DNA from: Gigantopelta aegis
Lineage: Eukaryota; Mollusca; Gastropoda; Neomphalida; Peltospiridae
Assembly (NCBI RefSeq): GCF_016097555.1
Contig: NC_054703.1
Coordinates: forward strand, 33,881,954 to 33,945,953
Direction of reading: 5' to 3'
DNA length: 64,000 nt
Positions 1-10,409 of this stretch are shown here, in pieces; the first letter of the stretch is position 1; the number at the start of each line of letters is the position of its first letter. The notes beneath the pieces are model-generated. The model searched no databases. It was not told the origin of the DNA and saw only the letters and a program-made list of their open reading frames with translations. The translations under genes and the position numbers were made by a program.

Positions 1-1035
1 GTACAATGCTTTGTACAATCTATTTATTGGTGTTTATGGCAATCACTAAGAAAGTTCACCCCTTGTACAATGCTTTGTACAATCTATTTATTGGTGTTTA
101 TGGCAATCACTAAGAAAGTTCACCCAGGTACAATGCTTTGTACAATCTATTTATTGGTGTTTATGGCAATCACTAAGAAAGTTCACCCCTTGTACAATGC
201 TTTGTACAATCTATTTATTGGTGTTTATGGCAATCACTAAGAAAGTTCACCCCTTGTACAATGCTTTGTACAATCTATTGGTGTTTATGGCAATCACTAA
301 GAAAGTTCACCCCTTGTACAATGCTTTGTACAATCTATTTATTGGTGTTTATGGCAATCACTAAGAAAGTTCACCCCTTGTACAATGCTTTGTACAATCT
401 ATTTATTGGTGTTTATGGCAATCACTAAGAAAGTTCACCCCTTGTACAATGCTTTGTACAATCTATTTATTGGTGTTTATGGCAATCACTAAGTTCACCC
501 CTTGTACAATGCTTTGTACAATCTATTTATTGGTGTTTATGGCAATCACTAAGAAAGTTCACCCCTTGTACAATGCTTTGTACAATCTATTTATCGGTGT
601 TTATGGCAATCACTAAGAAAGTTCACCCCTTGTACAATGCTTTGTACAATCTATTTATCGGTGTTTATGGCAATCACTAAGAAAGTTCACCCCTTGTACA
701 ATGCTTTGTACAATCTATTTATCGGTGTTTATGGCAATCACTAAGAAAGTTCACCCCTTGTACAATGCTTTGTACAATCTATTTATGGGTGTTTATGGCA
801 ATCACTAAGAAAGTTCACCCCTTGTACAATGCTTTGTACAATCTATTTATCGGTGTTTATGGCAATCACTAAGAAAGTTCACCCCTTGTACAATGCTTTG
901 TACAATCTATTTATTGGTGTTTATGGCAATCACTAAGAAAGTTCACCCCTTGTACAATGCTTTGTACAATCTATTTATTGGTGTTTATGGCAATCACTAA
1001 GAAAGTTCACCCAGCTACAATGCTTTGTACAATCT
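1..1035. repeat. 64-bp satellite array, about 16 copies
   Basis: A 64-bp unit beginning GTACAATGCTTTGTACAAT and ending AAGTTCACCCCTT is repeated head to tail from the first base. Copies differ by single changes (TTATTGG versus TTATCGG) and small deletions, for example near 280 and 490. The array continues to the left of the window. The unit starts with the short inverted motif TTGTACAA. It lies upstream of the first visible C1GALT1 exon, so it is probably intronic. Confidence 0.97.
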
Positions 1036-1077
1036 ATTTGTCGGAAAGAGTGGTAGGGACAGAAGAGACGGATGGAC

Positions 1078-1347
1078 ACAGAGAGAGAGAGAGAATGAGT
1101 GAGAAAGAGGGAGGGGGAGAGAGAGAAGAGAGAGAGAGAATGAGTGAGAAAGGGGGAGAGAGAGAGAGAATGAGTGAGAAAGAGGGAGGGGGAGAGAGAG
1201 ATGGAAAGAGGGAGGGAGAGAGAAAGAGATGGAAAGAGGGGGGAGAAAGAGAGATGGAAAGAGGGGGGGAGAGAGATGGAAAGAGGGAGGGGGAGAGAGA
1301 GAGAGAGTGATAGGTATAGAGCAGACAGAGGGACACAGAGAGAGGGT
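1078..1347. repeat. Purine-rich GA/GGA microsatellite
   Basis: A strongly strand-asymmetric run of GAGAGA, GGGAGA and GAAAGA blocks with repeated short phrases such as GAATGAGTGAGAAAG. It gives open frames of Arg/Glu/Lys on + and Ser/Leu on -, which I read as low-complexity artefacts rather than genes. Confidence 0.95.
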
Positions 1348-1439
1348 ATGGTATAAAGAGACAACACAAACATTAGTTAAAAATGACTGTATTTCTGCTT
1401 TACATGTTGGTAAAAACAATGATAATATATATCATACTA

Positions 1440-1765
1440 CAGTGAGACTGTATCTTTAAATCTTTAACATGGTTTTTTTTTCAGGTCATACTACGGTGAG
1501 ACTGTATCTAAATCTTTAACATGTTTTTGTTTTCAGATCATACTACAGTGAGACTGTATCTTTAAATCTTGAACATGTTTTTTTTCTCAGGTCATACTAT
1601 GGTGAGACTGTATCTTTAAATCTTTAACATGTTTTTTTTTCTCAGGTCATACTATAGTGAGACTGTATCTTTAAAAAGTTTTTTTCTCAGGTCATACTAT
1701 GGTGACACTGTATCTTTAACATGGGGGGTTTTCCAGTCATACTATGGTGAGACTGTATCTTTAAT
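1440..1765 (+). repeat. Minisatellite of splice-acceptor-like units
   Basis: About six units of 50-59 bp. Each has a T-rich tract ending in TTTTCTCAG or TTTTCAG, then GTCATACTA(C/T)GGTGAGACT. Every unit carries a convincing polypyrimidine tract plus AG. Two more copies lie at 2160-2300, and the last T-tract ends in the acceptor of the exon at 2301, so the family seems derived from that acceptor. Confidence 0.85.
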
Positions 1766-2000
1766 TATTATCCATATAGTTCAACATAACCGAGTTAATA
1801 ATCATACGAAGCACACATGTAATAACAAGTGTAATGACGTAATTTTGGGAAGCGACGACATAACACGACGTTGTTTCTCCAGTCGTAGCTCAGACTCTGC
1901 ATTTGAAATATCATTTCGTTGTCTCCTAGTTGTGGCTGAAACATTTTGAGTTGGGTCTTGTTATTCATAAAGAAAACAACAATAATAATATGAATAATAA

Positions 2001-2150
2001 AGAAATTATTACACTCGCGTGTGAGTCGTACTGATTTTATGAAACACGTGTCAGGATTCATGTATTACCCTTGTTCTCGCTCGGGCAGTACCAAAATCCT
2101 GAGACTCGTTTCGTAAAATCAGTACGACACACAAGCTCGTATAATAATCT
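2001..2150. mobile_element. Palindromic MITE-like hairpin, 150 bp (copy 1 of 3)
   Basis: The arms (left AGAAATTATTACACTCG, right end ATAATAATCT) pair over about 60 bp and include GTCGTACTGATTTTA and TAAAATCAGTACGAC. The apex reads CCCTTGTTCTCGCTCGGG. The same apex and architecture occur at 28654-28810 and, with reverse-strand features, at 52655-52804. Confidence 0.8.
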
Positions 2151-2159
2151 CTATATCTT

Positions 2160-2300
2160 TAACATATTTGTTTTGTTGGTTTTTTTCCAGGTCATACTAC
2201 GGTGAAACTGTATCTTTAAGTCTTTACCATGTTTTTGTTTTTCAGGTCATACTACAGTGAAACCGTATCTTTAAATCTTTAACCTTTGTTTTTTCCCCAG
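2160..2300 (+). repeat. Two further acceptor-like units abutting the exon
   Basis: Two copies of the acceptor-like unit (GTCATACTAC..GTATCTTTAA..TTTTTCAG) run straight into the genuine acceptor TTTTTTCCCCAG at 2300. They are separated from the main array at 1440-1765 by the hairpin element and flanking sequence. Confidence 0.8.
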
Positions 2301-2605
2301 GTGTGATTGACTTTAAAGTCCCTGATGGCCGGGCCCACTTGACGGAGAAGACGATAGCGGCGCTGAGATACCTGTACACGAACCACCTCAGTGGCTACGA
2401 CTGGTTCCTCAAGGCTGACGACGATGTCTACATTATCATGGAGAACCTCAAGTATCTGTTGTCGCACTACAACCACCGGGAGCCAGTCTATCTGGGACAC
2501 CTCTTCAAGAAGTACAGCAAGTGGGGGTACATGTCGGGTGGCGCCAGTTACCTCCTCAGTCGGGAAGCCCTCAGGATGGTTGTCGAGAAAGGTTACAATG
2601 TTCAG
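2301..2605 (+). CDS. C1GALT1: C1GALT1-like core-1 beta1,3-galactosyltransferase, internal exon
   Basis: GT31 glycosyltransferase of the Golgi lumen that adds galactose beta1,3 to Ser/Thr-linked GalNAc (core 1, T antigen). The exon opens after TTTTCCCCAG, with two bases finishing a split codon, and encodes 101 residues up to the donor CAG|GTAGGT. Visible family motifs are VIDFKVPDGRAHL, the acidic DxD-type motif in YDWFLKADDDVYIIMENL (nucleotide-sugar and Mn2+ binding), PVYLGH, and the GGASYLLSREALR acceptor-region motif. The N-terminal membrane anchor and stem must lie on exons upstream of the window. The exon phase joins the exon at 7385 without a frameshift. Degenerate copies of its 3' third follow in the intron. 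Confidence 0.93.
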
Positions 2606-3470
2606 GTAGGTAGGTGTGCCTGGGGGGAGGGGGAGGAGGGAGGGAAGGGGAGACAACTCTTCACAAAGTACAGCAAGTGGAGGTACATGTCGGGGGGCGC
2701 CAGTTACCACCTCAGTCGGGAAGCTCTCAGGATGGTTGTCAACAAAGGTTACAATGTTGAGGTAGGTAGGTGTGCCTGGGGGAGGAGGAGGAGGGAGGGA
2801 AGGGGAGACATCTCTTCAAGAAGTACAGCAAGTGGGTGGTACTGGTCGGGGGTGGGTAGGTGAGCCTTGGTGAGGGGGTACCTTCTCATTTGGGATGCTC
2901 TCAGGATGGTTGTCGAGAAAGGTTACAATGTTGAGGTAGGTAGGCATACCTGGGGGGGAGGGGGATGGGGGTACCTTCTCAATCGGGATGCTCTCAGGAT
3001 GGTTGTCGAGAAAGGTTACAATGTTGAGGTAGGTACGTGTGCCTGGGGGGAGAGGGAGGAGGTACCTACTCAATCGGGATGGTTGTTGAGAAAGGTTACA
3101 ATGTTGAGGTAGGTAGGTACGTGTCCCTGGGGGGGGGGGGAAGCGGGGAGGGCAGACAACTCTTAGAGGACAGCAAGTAGGGGTACATAGGGGAGTGTGG
3201 AGCCAGTTACATACTCAGTCAGAAGGCTCTCAACATGGTTGTCGAGAAAGGTTACAATGTTCAGGTAGGTAGGCTTGCCAGGGGGAAGTGGGGAGGGGGA
3301 GGGAGACATCTCTTCAAGAAATACAGCAAGTGGGGATTCTTGTCAGAGGTGAAGGGTGTGGTGGGGGGGGGTACCTCCTAATTCTGGAAGCTCTCAGGTT
3401 GCCAAGAAAGGTTACAATGTTACGTGCACCTGGGGAAGGGGAGACAACTCTTCTAGAGGTACAGTAAGTA
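2606..3470 (+). repeat. Tandem degenerate copies of the C1GALT1 exon 3' end plus donor
   Basis: Sequence matching the last 30-100 bp of the preceding exon, together with its donor, recurs near 2655-2765, 2820-2935, 2975-3030, 3065-3110, 3165-3265 and 3310-3420. Each copy has the phrase TCAGGATGGTTGTCGAGAAAG or a variant and most end in GTTGAG or GTTCAG followed by GTAGGTAGG. G-rich spacers (GCCTGGGGGGAG) separate them. Copies contain frameshifts and deletions, so they are unlikely to be alternative exons. Confidence 0.88.
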
Positions 3471-3544
3471 AGATTGATTGAAAACTTATTTTATTGTATA
3501 AATAATAAAAGAATCGGGCATGTGTTTGCTAACTGACAAGGCCC

Positions 3545-3880
3545 TCTCCAACATACATACTATATTACCAGGCTTTTTACGTGTCCTGGAAATCCAGGAA
3601 TGTCCTTGAATTTTGTGATTTTAGAATCCAGTCCTGGAAAAAGCATTCAATTTTATTGTGTCCTGGAAATTTAGGCCAAAAATTTGGTGGTTTATTTTTC
3701 CCCAACTTTACTTTGGTTATTCTCATGACCTGTCTAAATTTAGACAACAATTTCTTCTAAAAACATTCATTGATTGAACATTTCATGTCCTGGAAAAATA
3801 ACAAAAATTCCTGGAAAAGTCCTTGGAAATGTCCTTGAATTTCATGTTTTTACAAGTGTAAGAAGCCTGATTACATAACT
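3545..3880. repeat. Diverged repeat with TCCTGGAA / GTCCTTGAAT phrases
   Basis: The words TCCTGGAAA, GTCCTTGAATTT and CCTGGAAAAAG recur several times in both halves. Related phrases (GGAAGTCCTTGAAATGTATGG) appear near 6246, flanking another insertion. I read this as an old dispersed repeat of unknown class. Confidence 0.45.
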
Positions 3881-4147
3881 GTATATTTAAACTACATTTA
3901 AAAAGTCAAAGATAACTAGAGGGGGAAAAAAATTATATACAAAAGAATATGAAAATGAAAGAAATAGTGACTGATGCAAAAGTATACACGACTAGTTTGC
4001 ATGTTATCAAACTCTCGTTATCACATTTACAAATTATCCACATTAATGGTAATTTAAATTATACTTAATCAAAAAGATTAGTTTGTTTGATATGATATAT
4101 ATTTGAACACAAGTAAATATTTCTTTATTATTAGCATCATTTAATGT

Positions 4148-4722
4148 GGACCGGCCTAAAAGATCCCTTGCTGCTAATCGGAAGAGTAGCCCATGTAGTG
4201 GCGACAGCGGGTTTCCTCTCAAAACCTGTGTGGTCCTTAACCATATGTCTGACGCCATATAACCGTAAACCGGCCTCGGTGGCATCATGGCAGGCCATCG
4301 GTCTACAGGCTGGTAGGTACTGGTTTTGGATCCCAATCGAGGCATGGGATTTTTAATCCAGATACCGACTCCAAACCCTGAGTGAGTGCTCTGCAAGGCT
4401 CAATGGGTAGGTGTAAACCACTTGCACCGACCAGTGATCCATAACTGGTTCAACAAAGGCCATGGTTTGTGCTATCCTGCCTGTGGGAAGCGCAAATAAA
4501 AGATCCCTTGCTGCCTGTCATAAAAGAGTAGCCTATGTGGCGACAGCGGGTTTCCTCTAAAAAAAAAAATATGTGTGGTCCTTAACCATGTGTCTGACGC
4601 CATATAACCTTAAATACAATGTGTTGAGTGCGTCGTTAAATAAAACACTTCTTTCTTTCTTTCCATATAACCGTAAATAAAATGTGTTGAGTGCGTCATT
4701 AAATAAAACATTTCTTTCATTT
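4148..4722 (+). mobile_element. Truncated SINE split by a younger SINE
   Basis: The SINE core begins abruptly at AAAGATCCCTTGCTGCTAAT (about 4158) and runs to CCATATAACCGTAAA at 4269. It is interrupted by another SINE and resumes at 4663 with the same 15 bases, then continues to the usual tail GCGTCATTAAATAAAACATT. The head is missing. Confidence 0.88.
4270..4662 (+). mobile_element. Full-length tRNA-derived SINE (head A, tail 1), nested
   Basis: The head starts CCGGCCTCGGTGGC and carries a B-box-like TTTTGGATCCCAATC. It continues through the shared core (CAACAAAGGCCATGG, AAAGATCCCTTGCTGC) to tail 1 (GAGTGCGTCGTTAAATAAAA, then CTTTCTTTCTTT). It is flanked by the 15-bp duplication CCATATAACCGTAAA (4255-4269 and 4663-4677), which proves insertion into an older SINE of the same superfamily. 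Confidence 0.95.
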
Positions 4723-4773
4723 AATGTGTTTTTCGACCATATAACAGTACTTGTAAAGTTATTGATTGAAGCA

Positions 4774-5075
4774 GGGGCAGGACGTAGCCCAGTGGTAAAA
4801 TGCTCCCTTTATGTGCGTTCGGTTTGGGGTCGAACCCCCATTGGGCTGTTTCTCATTTCAGCCAGTGCACCACAACTGGTATATCAAAGGCTGTGGCATG
4901 TACTATCCTGTCTGTGGGACAGTGCATATAAAAGATCCCTTGCTACTAATGGAAAAATGTAGCGGGTTTCCTCTCTAAGACTACGTCAAAATAACCAAAT
5001 GCTTGACATCCATCAGACAATGATTAAGATAGCAATGTGCTCTAGTGGTGTCGTTAAGCAAAACAAGCTTTAACT
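4774..5075 (+). mobile_element. SINE (head B, tail 2)
   Basis: The head GGACGTAGCCCAGTGGTAAA resembles a tRNA A-box region, followed by a B-box-like GGTTTGGGGTCGAACCCC. The core contains CATATAAAAGATCCCTTGCT. The tail is type 2, with GTGCTCTAGTGGTGTCGTTA followed by AGCAAAACAAGCTTTAAC. Confidence 0.92.
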
Positions 5076-5266
5076 TTTAACTGTTTTAACATATATATTT
5101 TTTTAACGTGAAAGAAAAAATGGACATTGTTTTCTAGCAGTTGTCCAGGGTTACATGAGGGGGCTCTGTGGTAAAGGTCGGAGCACACCTAGTGTTTTTG
5201 TTAGTGCAGCAGTGCTGGTAAAGAGTTGTACATATTCAGCTAGAGCACGGTGATTTATTACTCATC

Positions 5267-5455
5267 GATAGGGGCCAGACGCAGCCCAGTGATAAAGCGC
5301 TAGCTTTATGTGCAGTCGGTTTGCGGATCGATGCCCATCAGTGGGCCCATTGTGCTATTTCTTGCTCCAGCCTGTCCACCATGATTGGTACATCAAAGGC
5401 CATGGTATGTACTATCCTGTCTATCAGTCAGTGTTCTCTAATGTGTCGTTAATCA
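5267..5455 (+). mobile_element. Internally deleted SINE (head B)
   Basis: The head GCCAGACGCAGCCCAGTGAT and the core start CATCAAAGGCCATGGTATG are present. The rest of the core is missing, and the copy jumps to a short tail TCTAATGTGTCGTTAATCAA. Confidence 0.82.
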
Positions 5456-5776
5456 AAGTTTGTTTTGTTTAACAACACCACTAGAGCCAGAATCCCAGGC
5501 TACTGTATGTCAAACATTTGGTAATTCTAACTCGTAGTCATCAGAGGAAACCCGCTTCATTTTACCTAATGCAGCAAGGGATCTTTTATTTGCATTTTCC
5601 CACAGACAGGAAATCACATACCACGGCCTTTGACCAGTTGTTATGCACTGGCAGGAACGAGAAAAAACCAATCAGTTGAATGGATCCTTTGAGGTGGTTT
5701 GATCCTGCGATGTAAGCACCTCAGGCGAGTACTCAACTGACTGAGCTACATCCAGCCCCCCCCCCCCCCCCCCCCC
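5456..5776 (-). mobile_element. SINE (head C, tail 2), reverse orientation
   Basis: Read on the - strand it has head C (GCTGGATGTAGCTCAGTCAG, with GGATCAAACCACCTC), the common core (AAAGATCCCTTGCTGCATTA) and tail 2 (AGTGGTGTTGTTAAACAAAA). It abuts the preceding + copy tail to tail. A poly-C run of 19-20 bases lies at its head end. Confidence 0.88.
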
Positions 5777-5804
5777 ATTAAATGATGATGATAATAAAGA
5801 AATA

Positions 5805-6192
5805 CCGGCCTTGGTGGCGTCGTGGTTAGGCCATCGGTCTACAGGCTGGTAGGTACTGGGTTCAGATCCCAGTCGAGGCATGGGACTTTTTAATCCAGAT
5901 ACCGACTCCAAACCCTGAGTGAGTGCTCCGCAAGGCTCAATGGGTAGGTGTAAACCACTTGCACCGACCAGTGATCCATATCTGGTTCAACAAAGGCCAT
6001 GGTTTGTGCTATCCTGCCTGTGGGAAGCGCAAATAAAAGATCCCTTTCTGCTAATCGGAAAGAGTAGCCCATGTAGTGGCGACAGTGGGTTTCCTCTCAA
6101 AATCTGTGTGGTCCTTAACCATATGTCTGATGCCATATAACCGTAAATAAAATGTGTTGAGTGCGTCGTTAAATAAAACATTTCTTTCTTTC
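5805..6192 (+). mobile_element. Full-length SINE (head A, tail 1) with TSD
   Basis: It begins CCGGCCTTGGTGGCGTCGTG, has B-box GGTTCAGATCCC and ends in TTAAATAAAACATTTCTTTC. The 13-bp flanking duplication is TAATAAAGAAATA (5792-5804 and 6193-6205). Confidence 0.94.
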
Positions 6193-6292
6193 TAATAAAG
6201 AAATATTCAATTGTGTTCAAATATTGACAGGGTTTGTACTCAGTCTGGAAGTCCTTGAAATGTATGGAATTTATATTTTTAATTTTCCCAGG

Positions 6293-6958
6293 ACCCATAT
6301 TCACAAAAAGGTGTAAATTTACGTCTACGACTAGCACTTACGTCTGCCGTAGACTTACGTTTACGTGCAAAAAGCACCTTATTGTCAAAGACGGTCGTAA
6401 ATATAAACATAACTTAGTTAGACGTAAATCTATGATTTAACACTCTCACCGGGAAATAATTAAAAAAACAACATTAGAAACGATGGCTACCGGATAATAT
6501 CAAATGCGCAAAACGCGATTTCGTTTGTAGTCTGCTAACAATAACATCGCAAACCATAGCATTTTGGTATTGGTTGGGATCCGTGTTTTGGTACGAACTT
6601 GAGGACATTTCTTAAAAAGGAAAAGATAACTCAGGAGAAATTGGCCGAGTCGAAAACATCTGTTCGATCACCAACAAAAATATGTTCAATCCGTGGACGT
6701 TCGCTATCGCAAACTGCTTCAATTATTGGAAATGCTGCTAGTTTCCTTAAATAATAGTAAATAACGGCGATCGTGCTTGATTTATTATATATACACGACT
6801 TACGTGCAGCGTTAGTTGTAACCGGAGGCACTCTTATATTTATATTTATGTCCAACTTTACACGTAACTTACGTTTTCGTTGTTCCATGAATAGCTCTTC
6901 AGTCGTTGATTTACGTTTACGTGTAAAACCAGGCTTACGATGTCTTGTGAATATGGGT
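6293..6958. mobile_element. Non-autonomous DNA transposon, 666 bp with TIRs
   Basis: The inverted termini are ACCCATATTCAC and GTGAATATGGGT, flanked on both sides by CCAGG, a possible 5-bp target duplication. Inner sequence is rich in TTACGTTTACGT phrases near both ends. No transposase is recognisable. A - strand open frame across 6631-7065 has a basic stretch, but I cannot assign it. Confidence 0.68.
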
Positions 6959-7384
6959 CCAGGTCTTAAAAAAACAATTTGCGTGCAAGTTTTCAAAAAG
7001 TATGGAAAACGAGTAAATTTCAGTACCTTGCATAACATCACCCGAATGTGATCTTTTACACGCAAACATTAACATTCGGAAGCTAGTCAAAGTTTCCAAT
7101 TTTATGCACTTGTGCAACGTGCAGTTGGTCATATAATATTATGTTAAAATAAGCGGGTTTCGATTTGTGGGACATTGTTTCCATACATGAAGCAGCTGAA
7201 TTAAATCATGGTCATCCTAATCTGTGAAGTCTGGAAAATGGCTTAATGTGTATTGGAAAAGGTGTGGGAAAAAGTATAGAAATTAGTTTTGAAAAAAGGT
7301 GTATGAACCATGTATTATATATCAAACCAACACAACCTTACGATGAATATTTAAGACGTCCATTCATTTGTCTTGTCGCTACAG

Positions 7385-7576
7385 GGCAAGTGTGCGAAGA
7401 CCGGAACGGACGAAGACGTGGAACTAGGTCATTGTCTTCACGCGGTGGGGATCACAGTGCATGACACGCGTGACCAGTTCAACCGCGAAACCTTCCACCC
7501 GTTTAGTGCGAGTAACCACATCATTGGACCCATCCCTAATGGACTGCCGGACTGGGATAGACATCCAACCAGAGTG
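7385..7576 (+). CDS. C1GALT1: C1GALT1-like galactosyltransferase, internal exon
   Basis: Acceptor GTCGCTACAG at 7384. The exon reads GKCAKTGTDEDVELGHCL, then AVGITVHDTRDQFNRETFHP, matching the GT31 core-1 region with the conserved E/D-D-V-E-[LM]-G-x-C motif near the catalytic base and the RxxFHPF motif. It joins phase 0 to phase 0 with the exons on both sides. The likely 3' end is GTG|GTTTGT at 7576, which gives 64 codons ending GLPDWDRHPTRV. The family usually continues with a Tyr-rich stretch after LPDW, so the last few codons look replaced. The donor sits inside the first unit of a 29-bp minisatellite that repeats the same bases, making the exact boundary uncertain. Confidence 0.9.
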
Positions 7577-8715
7577 GTTTGTAACACTTTTAGACAGCCG
7601 GAGTGGTTTGTAACACTTTTAGACAGCCGGAGTGGTTTGTAACACTTTTAGACAGCCAGAGTGGTTTGTAACACTTTTAGACAGCCGGAGTGGTTTGTAA
7701 CACTTTTAGACAGCCGGAGTGGTTTGTAACACTTTTAGACAGCCAGAGTGGTTTGTAACACTTTTAGACAGCCAGAGTGGTTTGTATCACCTTTAGACAG
7801 TGGTTTGTATCACTTTTAGATGGCCAGGGTGGTTTGTAACACCTTTAGACAGTGGTTTGTAATACTTTTAGATGGCCAGGGTGGTTTGTAACACCTTTAG
7901 ACAGTGGTTTGTAATACTTTTAGATGGCCAGGGTGGTTTGTAACACCTTTAGACAGAGTGGTTTGTAATACTTTTAGATAGCCTTGGTGATTTGTAATAC
8001 TTTTAGACAGCTGGAGTGGTTTGTAACACTTTTAGACGGCCGGAGTGGTTTGTAACACTTTTAGACAGCCAGAGTGGTTTGTAACACTTTTAGACAGCCG
8101 GAGTGGTTTGTAACACTTTTAGACAGCCGGAGTGGTTTGTAACACTTTTAGACAGCCGGAGTGGTTTGTAACACTTTTAGACAGCCAGAGTGGTTTGTAA
8201 CACCTTTAGACAGTGATTTGTAATACTTTTAGATGGCCAGGGTGGTTTGTAACACCTTTAGACAGAATGGTTTGTAATACTTTTAGACAGCCTTGGTGGT
8301 TTGTAACACTTTTAGACGGCCGGAGTGGTTTGTAACACTTTTAGATGGCCGGAGTGGTTTGTAACACCTTTAGACAGTGGTTTGTAATACTTTTAGATGG
8401 CCAGGGTGGTTTGTAATACTTTTAGACAGCCAGTGGTTTGTATCACCTTTAGACAGTGGTTTGTATCACTTTTAGATGGCCAGGGTGGTTTGTAACACCT
8501 TTAGACAGTGGTTTGTAATACTTTTAGATGGCCAGGGTGGTTTGTATCACCTTTAGACAGTGGTTTGTAATACTTTTAGACGGCCAGGGTGGTTTGTAAC
8601 ACCTTTAGACAGAGTGGTTTGTAACACTTTTAGATAGCCTTGGTGGTTTGTAATACTTTTAGACATCCAGGGTGGTTTGTAACACTTGTACACAGCCATA
8701 GTGGTGTGTAACAGT
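7577..8715 (+). repeat. 29-bp minisatellite grown from the exon donor site
   Basis: About 39 units of roughly 29 bp (GTGGTTTGTAACACTTTTAG then ACAGCCGGA), with shorter variants lacking CCGGA and variants ATGGCCAGG or TATCACC. Every unit reproduces the last bases of the preceding exon plus its donor (GAGTG|GTTTGT) and also contains TTTTAGACAG, which resembles a weak acceptor. Confidence 0.95.
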
Positions 8716-8863
8716 AATGGTAGTACTAAACCAAATAACATCTGCTGGGTCAAAGTTTGAGTGCACCTAACTTTTCATAAAGCAGTTAATACCACAAATC
8801 CTGTCATTGGTGATAAATGTGGCTGTGGGGAAAAAACAAAACAAATGATTTCATCTAGTACCA

Positions 8864-9258
8864 CCGGCCTCGGTGGCGTCGTGGCAGGCCATCGGTCTAC
8901 AGGCTGGTAGGTACTGGGTTCGGATCCCAGTCGAGGCATGGGATTTTTAATCGACATACCGACTCCAAACCCTGAGTGAGTGCTCCGCAAGGCTCAATGG
9001 GTAGGTGTAAACCACTTGCACCGACCAGTGATCCATAACTGGTTCAACAAAGGCCATGGTTTGTGCTATCCTGCCTGTGGGAAGCGCAAATAAAAGATCC
9101 CTTGCTGTCTGTCGTAAAAAGAGTAGCCTATGTGGCGACAGCGGGTTTCCTCTAAAAAACAGTGTCAGAATGACCATATGTTTGACGTCCAATAGCCGAT
9201 GATAAGATAAAAAATCAATGTGCTCTAGCGGCGTCGTTAAATAAAACAAACTTTACTT
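8864..9258 (+). mobile_element. Full-length SINE (head A, tail 2) with TSD
   Basis: Head A (CCGGCCTCGGTGGCGTCG, B-box GGTTCGGATCCC) is followed by the core and a type-2 tail (GTCCAATAGCCGATGATAAG, then GTGCTCTAGCGGCGTCG). The 14-bp duplication TTCATCTAGTACCA lies at 8850-8863 and 9259-9272. It shows that head A can carry tail 2. Confidence 0.94.
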
Positions 9259-9272
9259 TTCATCTAGTACCA

Positions 9273-10400
9273 TTGTGTCAAGAAGCCTTGTGCTTGAAAC
9301 ATGTATGGGGTACCTGTAAAAACAAGTACTAAAATTTTGTGTGAAACTAGGGGTGTTGTAAAAAGATCCAGTTACATGCATATCGAAAATGAGCCATGAA
9401 AGGTACCATTTTCTTAAGTTAATATTCTGAGGTAGGCGTTGTAGTTCTGATATGTATGGGTCATAGTTTGTTTGATATATACCAGGTATTGCACACAGTA
9501 TGTATTTTTAAACACAAATGTTAGAATGGTCGCCTATGGGCAGGGTTTCTGCAATATAAATGTTTGTGTATAATGCTATGAAATTGAATGTAACCCTAGT
9601 ATGGGGTGCCTCCCCAGAAAGAGAGCTAGAGAGAGAGAACCCTTTTAACATGCCCCTATACCACTAAGGTTTCGGGCATGCCCATCCCGGGCCCGGCCTC
9701 TGGATAGCCAGCGGTCTGGTCCGGGACAGAAGCCTCCCAAGAAAAAATGGTTTAGGGTTAGGGTTAAGAAAATCATAGATTAATGATAACAGTCGTTAAT
9801 TTTGTCAAAAGGTTAACTTAAAAAAAAAGAAATCTGCAAAAACATCTGGTGCCATACCCATTTTACCATCTGGCCGAAACCGTGGTGAGATTTTATTCGG
9901 TATAGTACAACCTGTGTGTGTAACTGCTGATACATGATTTGTTGACCTGCTGATAAAGCGGCCTTCTCATTTTGCGATTTGTTGCATGTGATTTGTCTTA
10001 GTGACTCGAATCGTGTGTGTGAGAAGACTACATCACAGGATTCCAGGACATCAAACAAAGCTTGTCAGTTTAAAAATATTTTATGAGAAATTTAAGTGCA
10101 TTCTAATTTTCTCTAAAATAAAGAAAACATGAATGTAGACATTTACTGATGGTATTATGTAACAAAACAGTTATTGACCACATCTGGAAAAATAATAGGT
10201 TTTATGAACCCATGAAATCCGGATATTTTGACAAAAAACCCAGAGGTGACAAAAATGAACGGTTGAACTTTAATGTGATTTGATTGGCTGAGAGCTTACA
10301 ATTTGTCGTGACAAATAGAACATGTTGTAATCGGTACGATTCCGACACGACTAAAGTGGTTCCGATTTAGGTGTCCTCACATTACGAGTAATGACGTAAT
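9273..10400. other. Intron sequence without a recognised element
   Basis: AT-rich single-copy-looking sequence in C1GALT1 intron 2, with a short GAGAGA run near 9620 and GTTTAGGGTTAGGGTT near 9750 (two telomere-like hexamers, probably chance). I see no exon with both splice sites. Confidence 0.5.
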
Positions 10401-10409
10401 GAAAACACC

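Noticed and set aside
957..1459. Overlapping open frames on both strands near 1-1.4 kb
   Set aside because: They arise from the satellite and GA microsatellite; composition is pure low complexity.
2279..3112. Open frames on both strands downstream of the C1GALT1 exon as separate genes
   Set aside because: They read through copies of the exon edge and G-rich spacers; the - strand frames are shadows.
6631..7065. Open frame of 144 residues in and beyond the 666-bp DNA element as transposase
   Set aside because: It runs across the right terminal repeat into flanking DNA and has no recognisable catalytic motif.
9735..9775. Interstitial telomere repeat
   Set aside because: Only about two GGTTAG-type hexamers are present, which is expected by chance in 64 kb.
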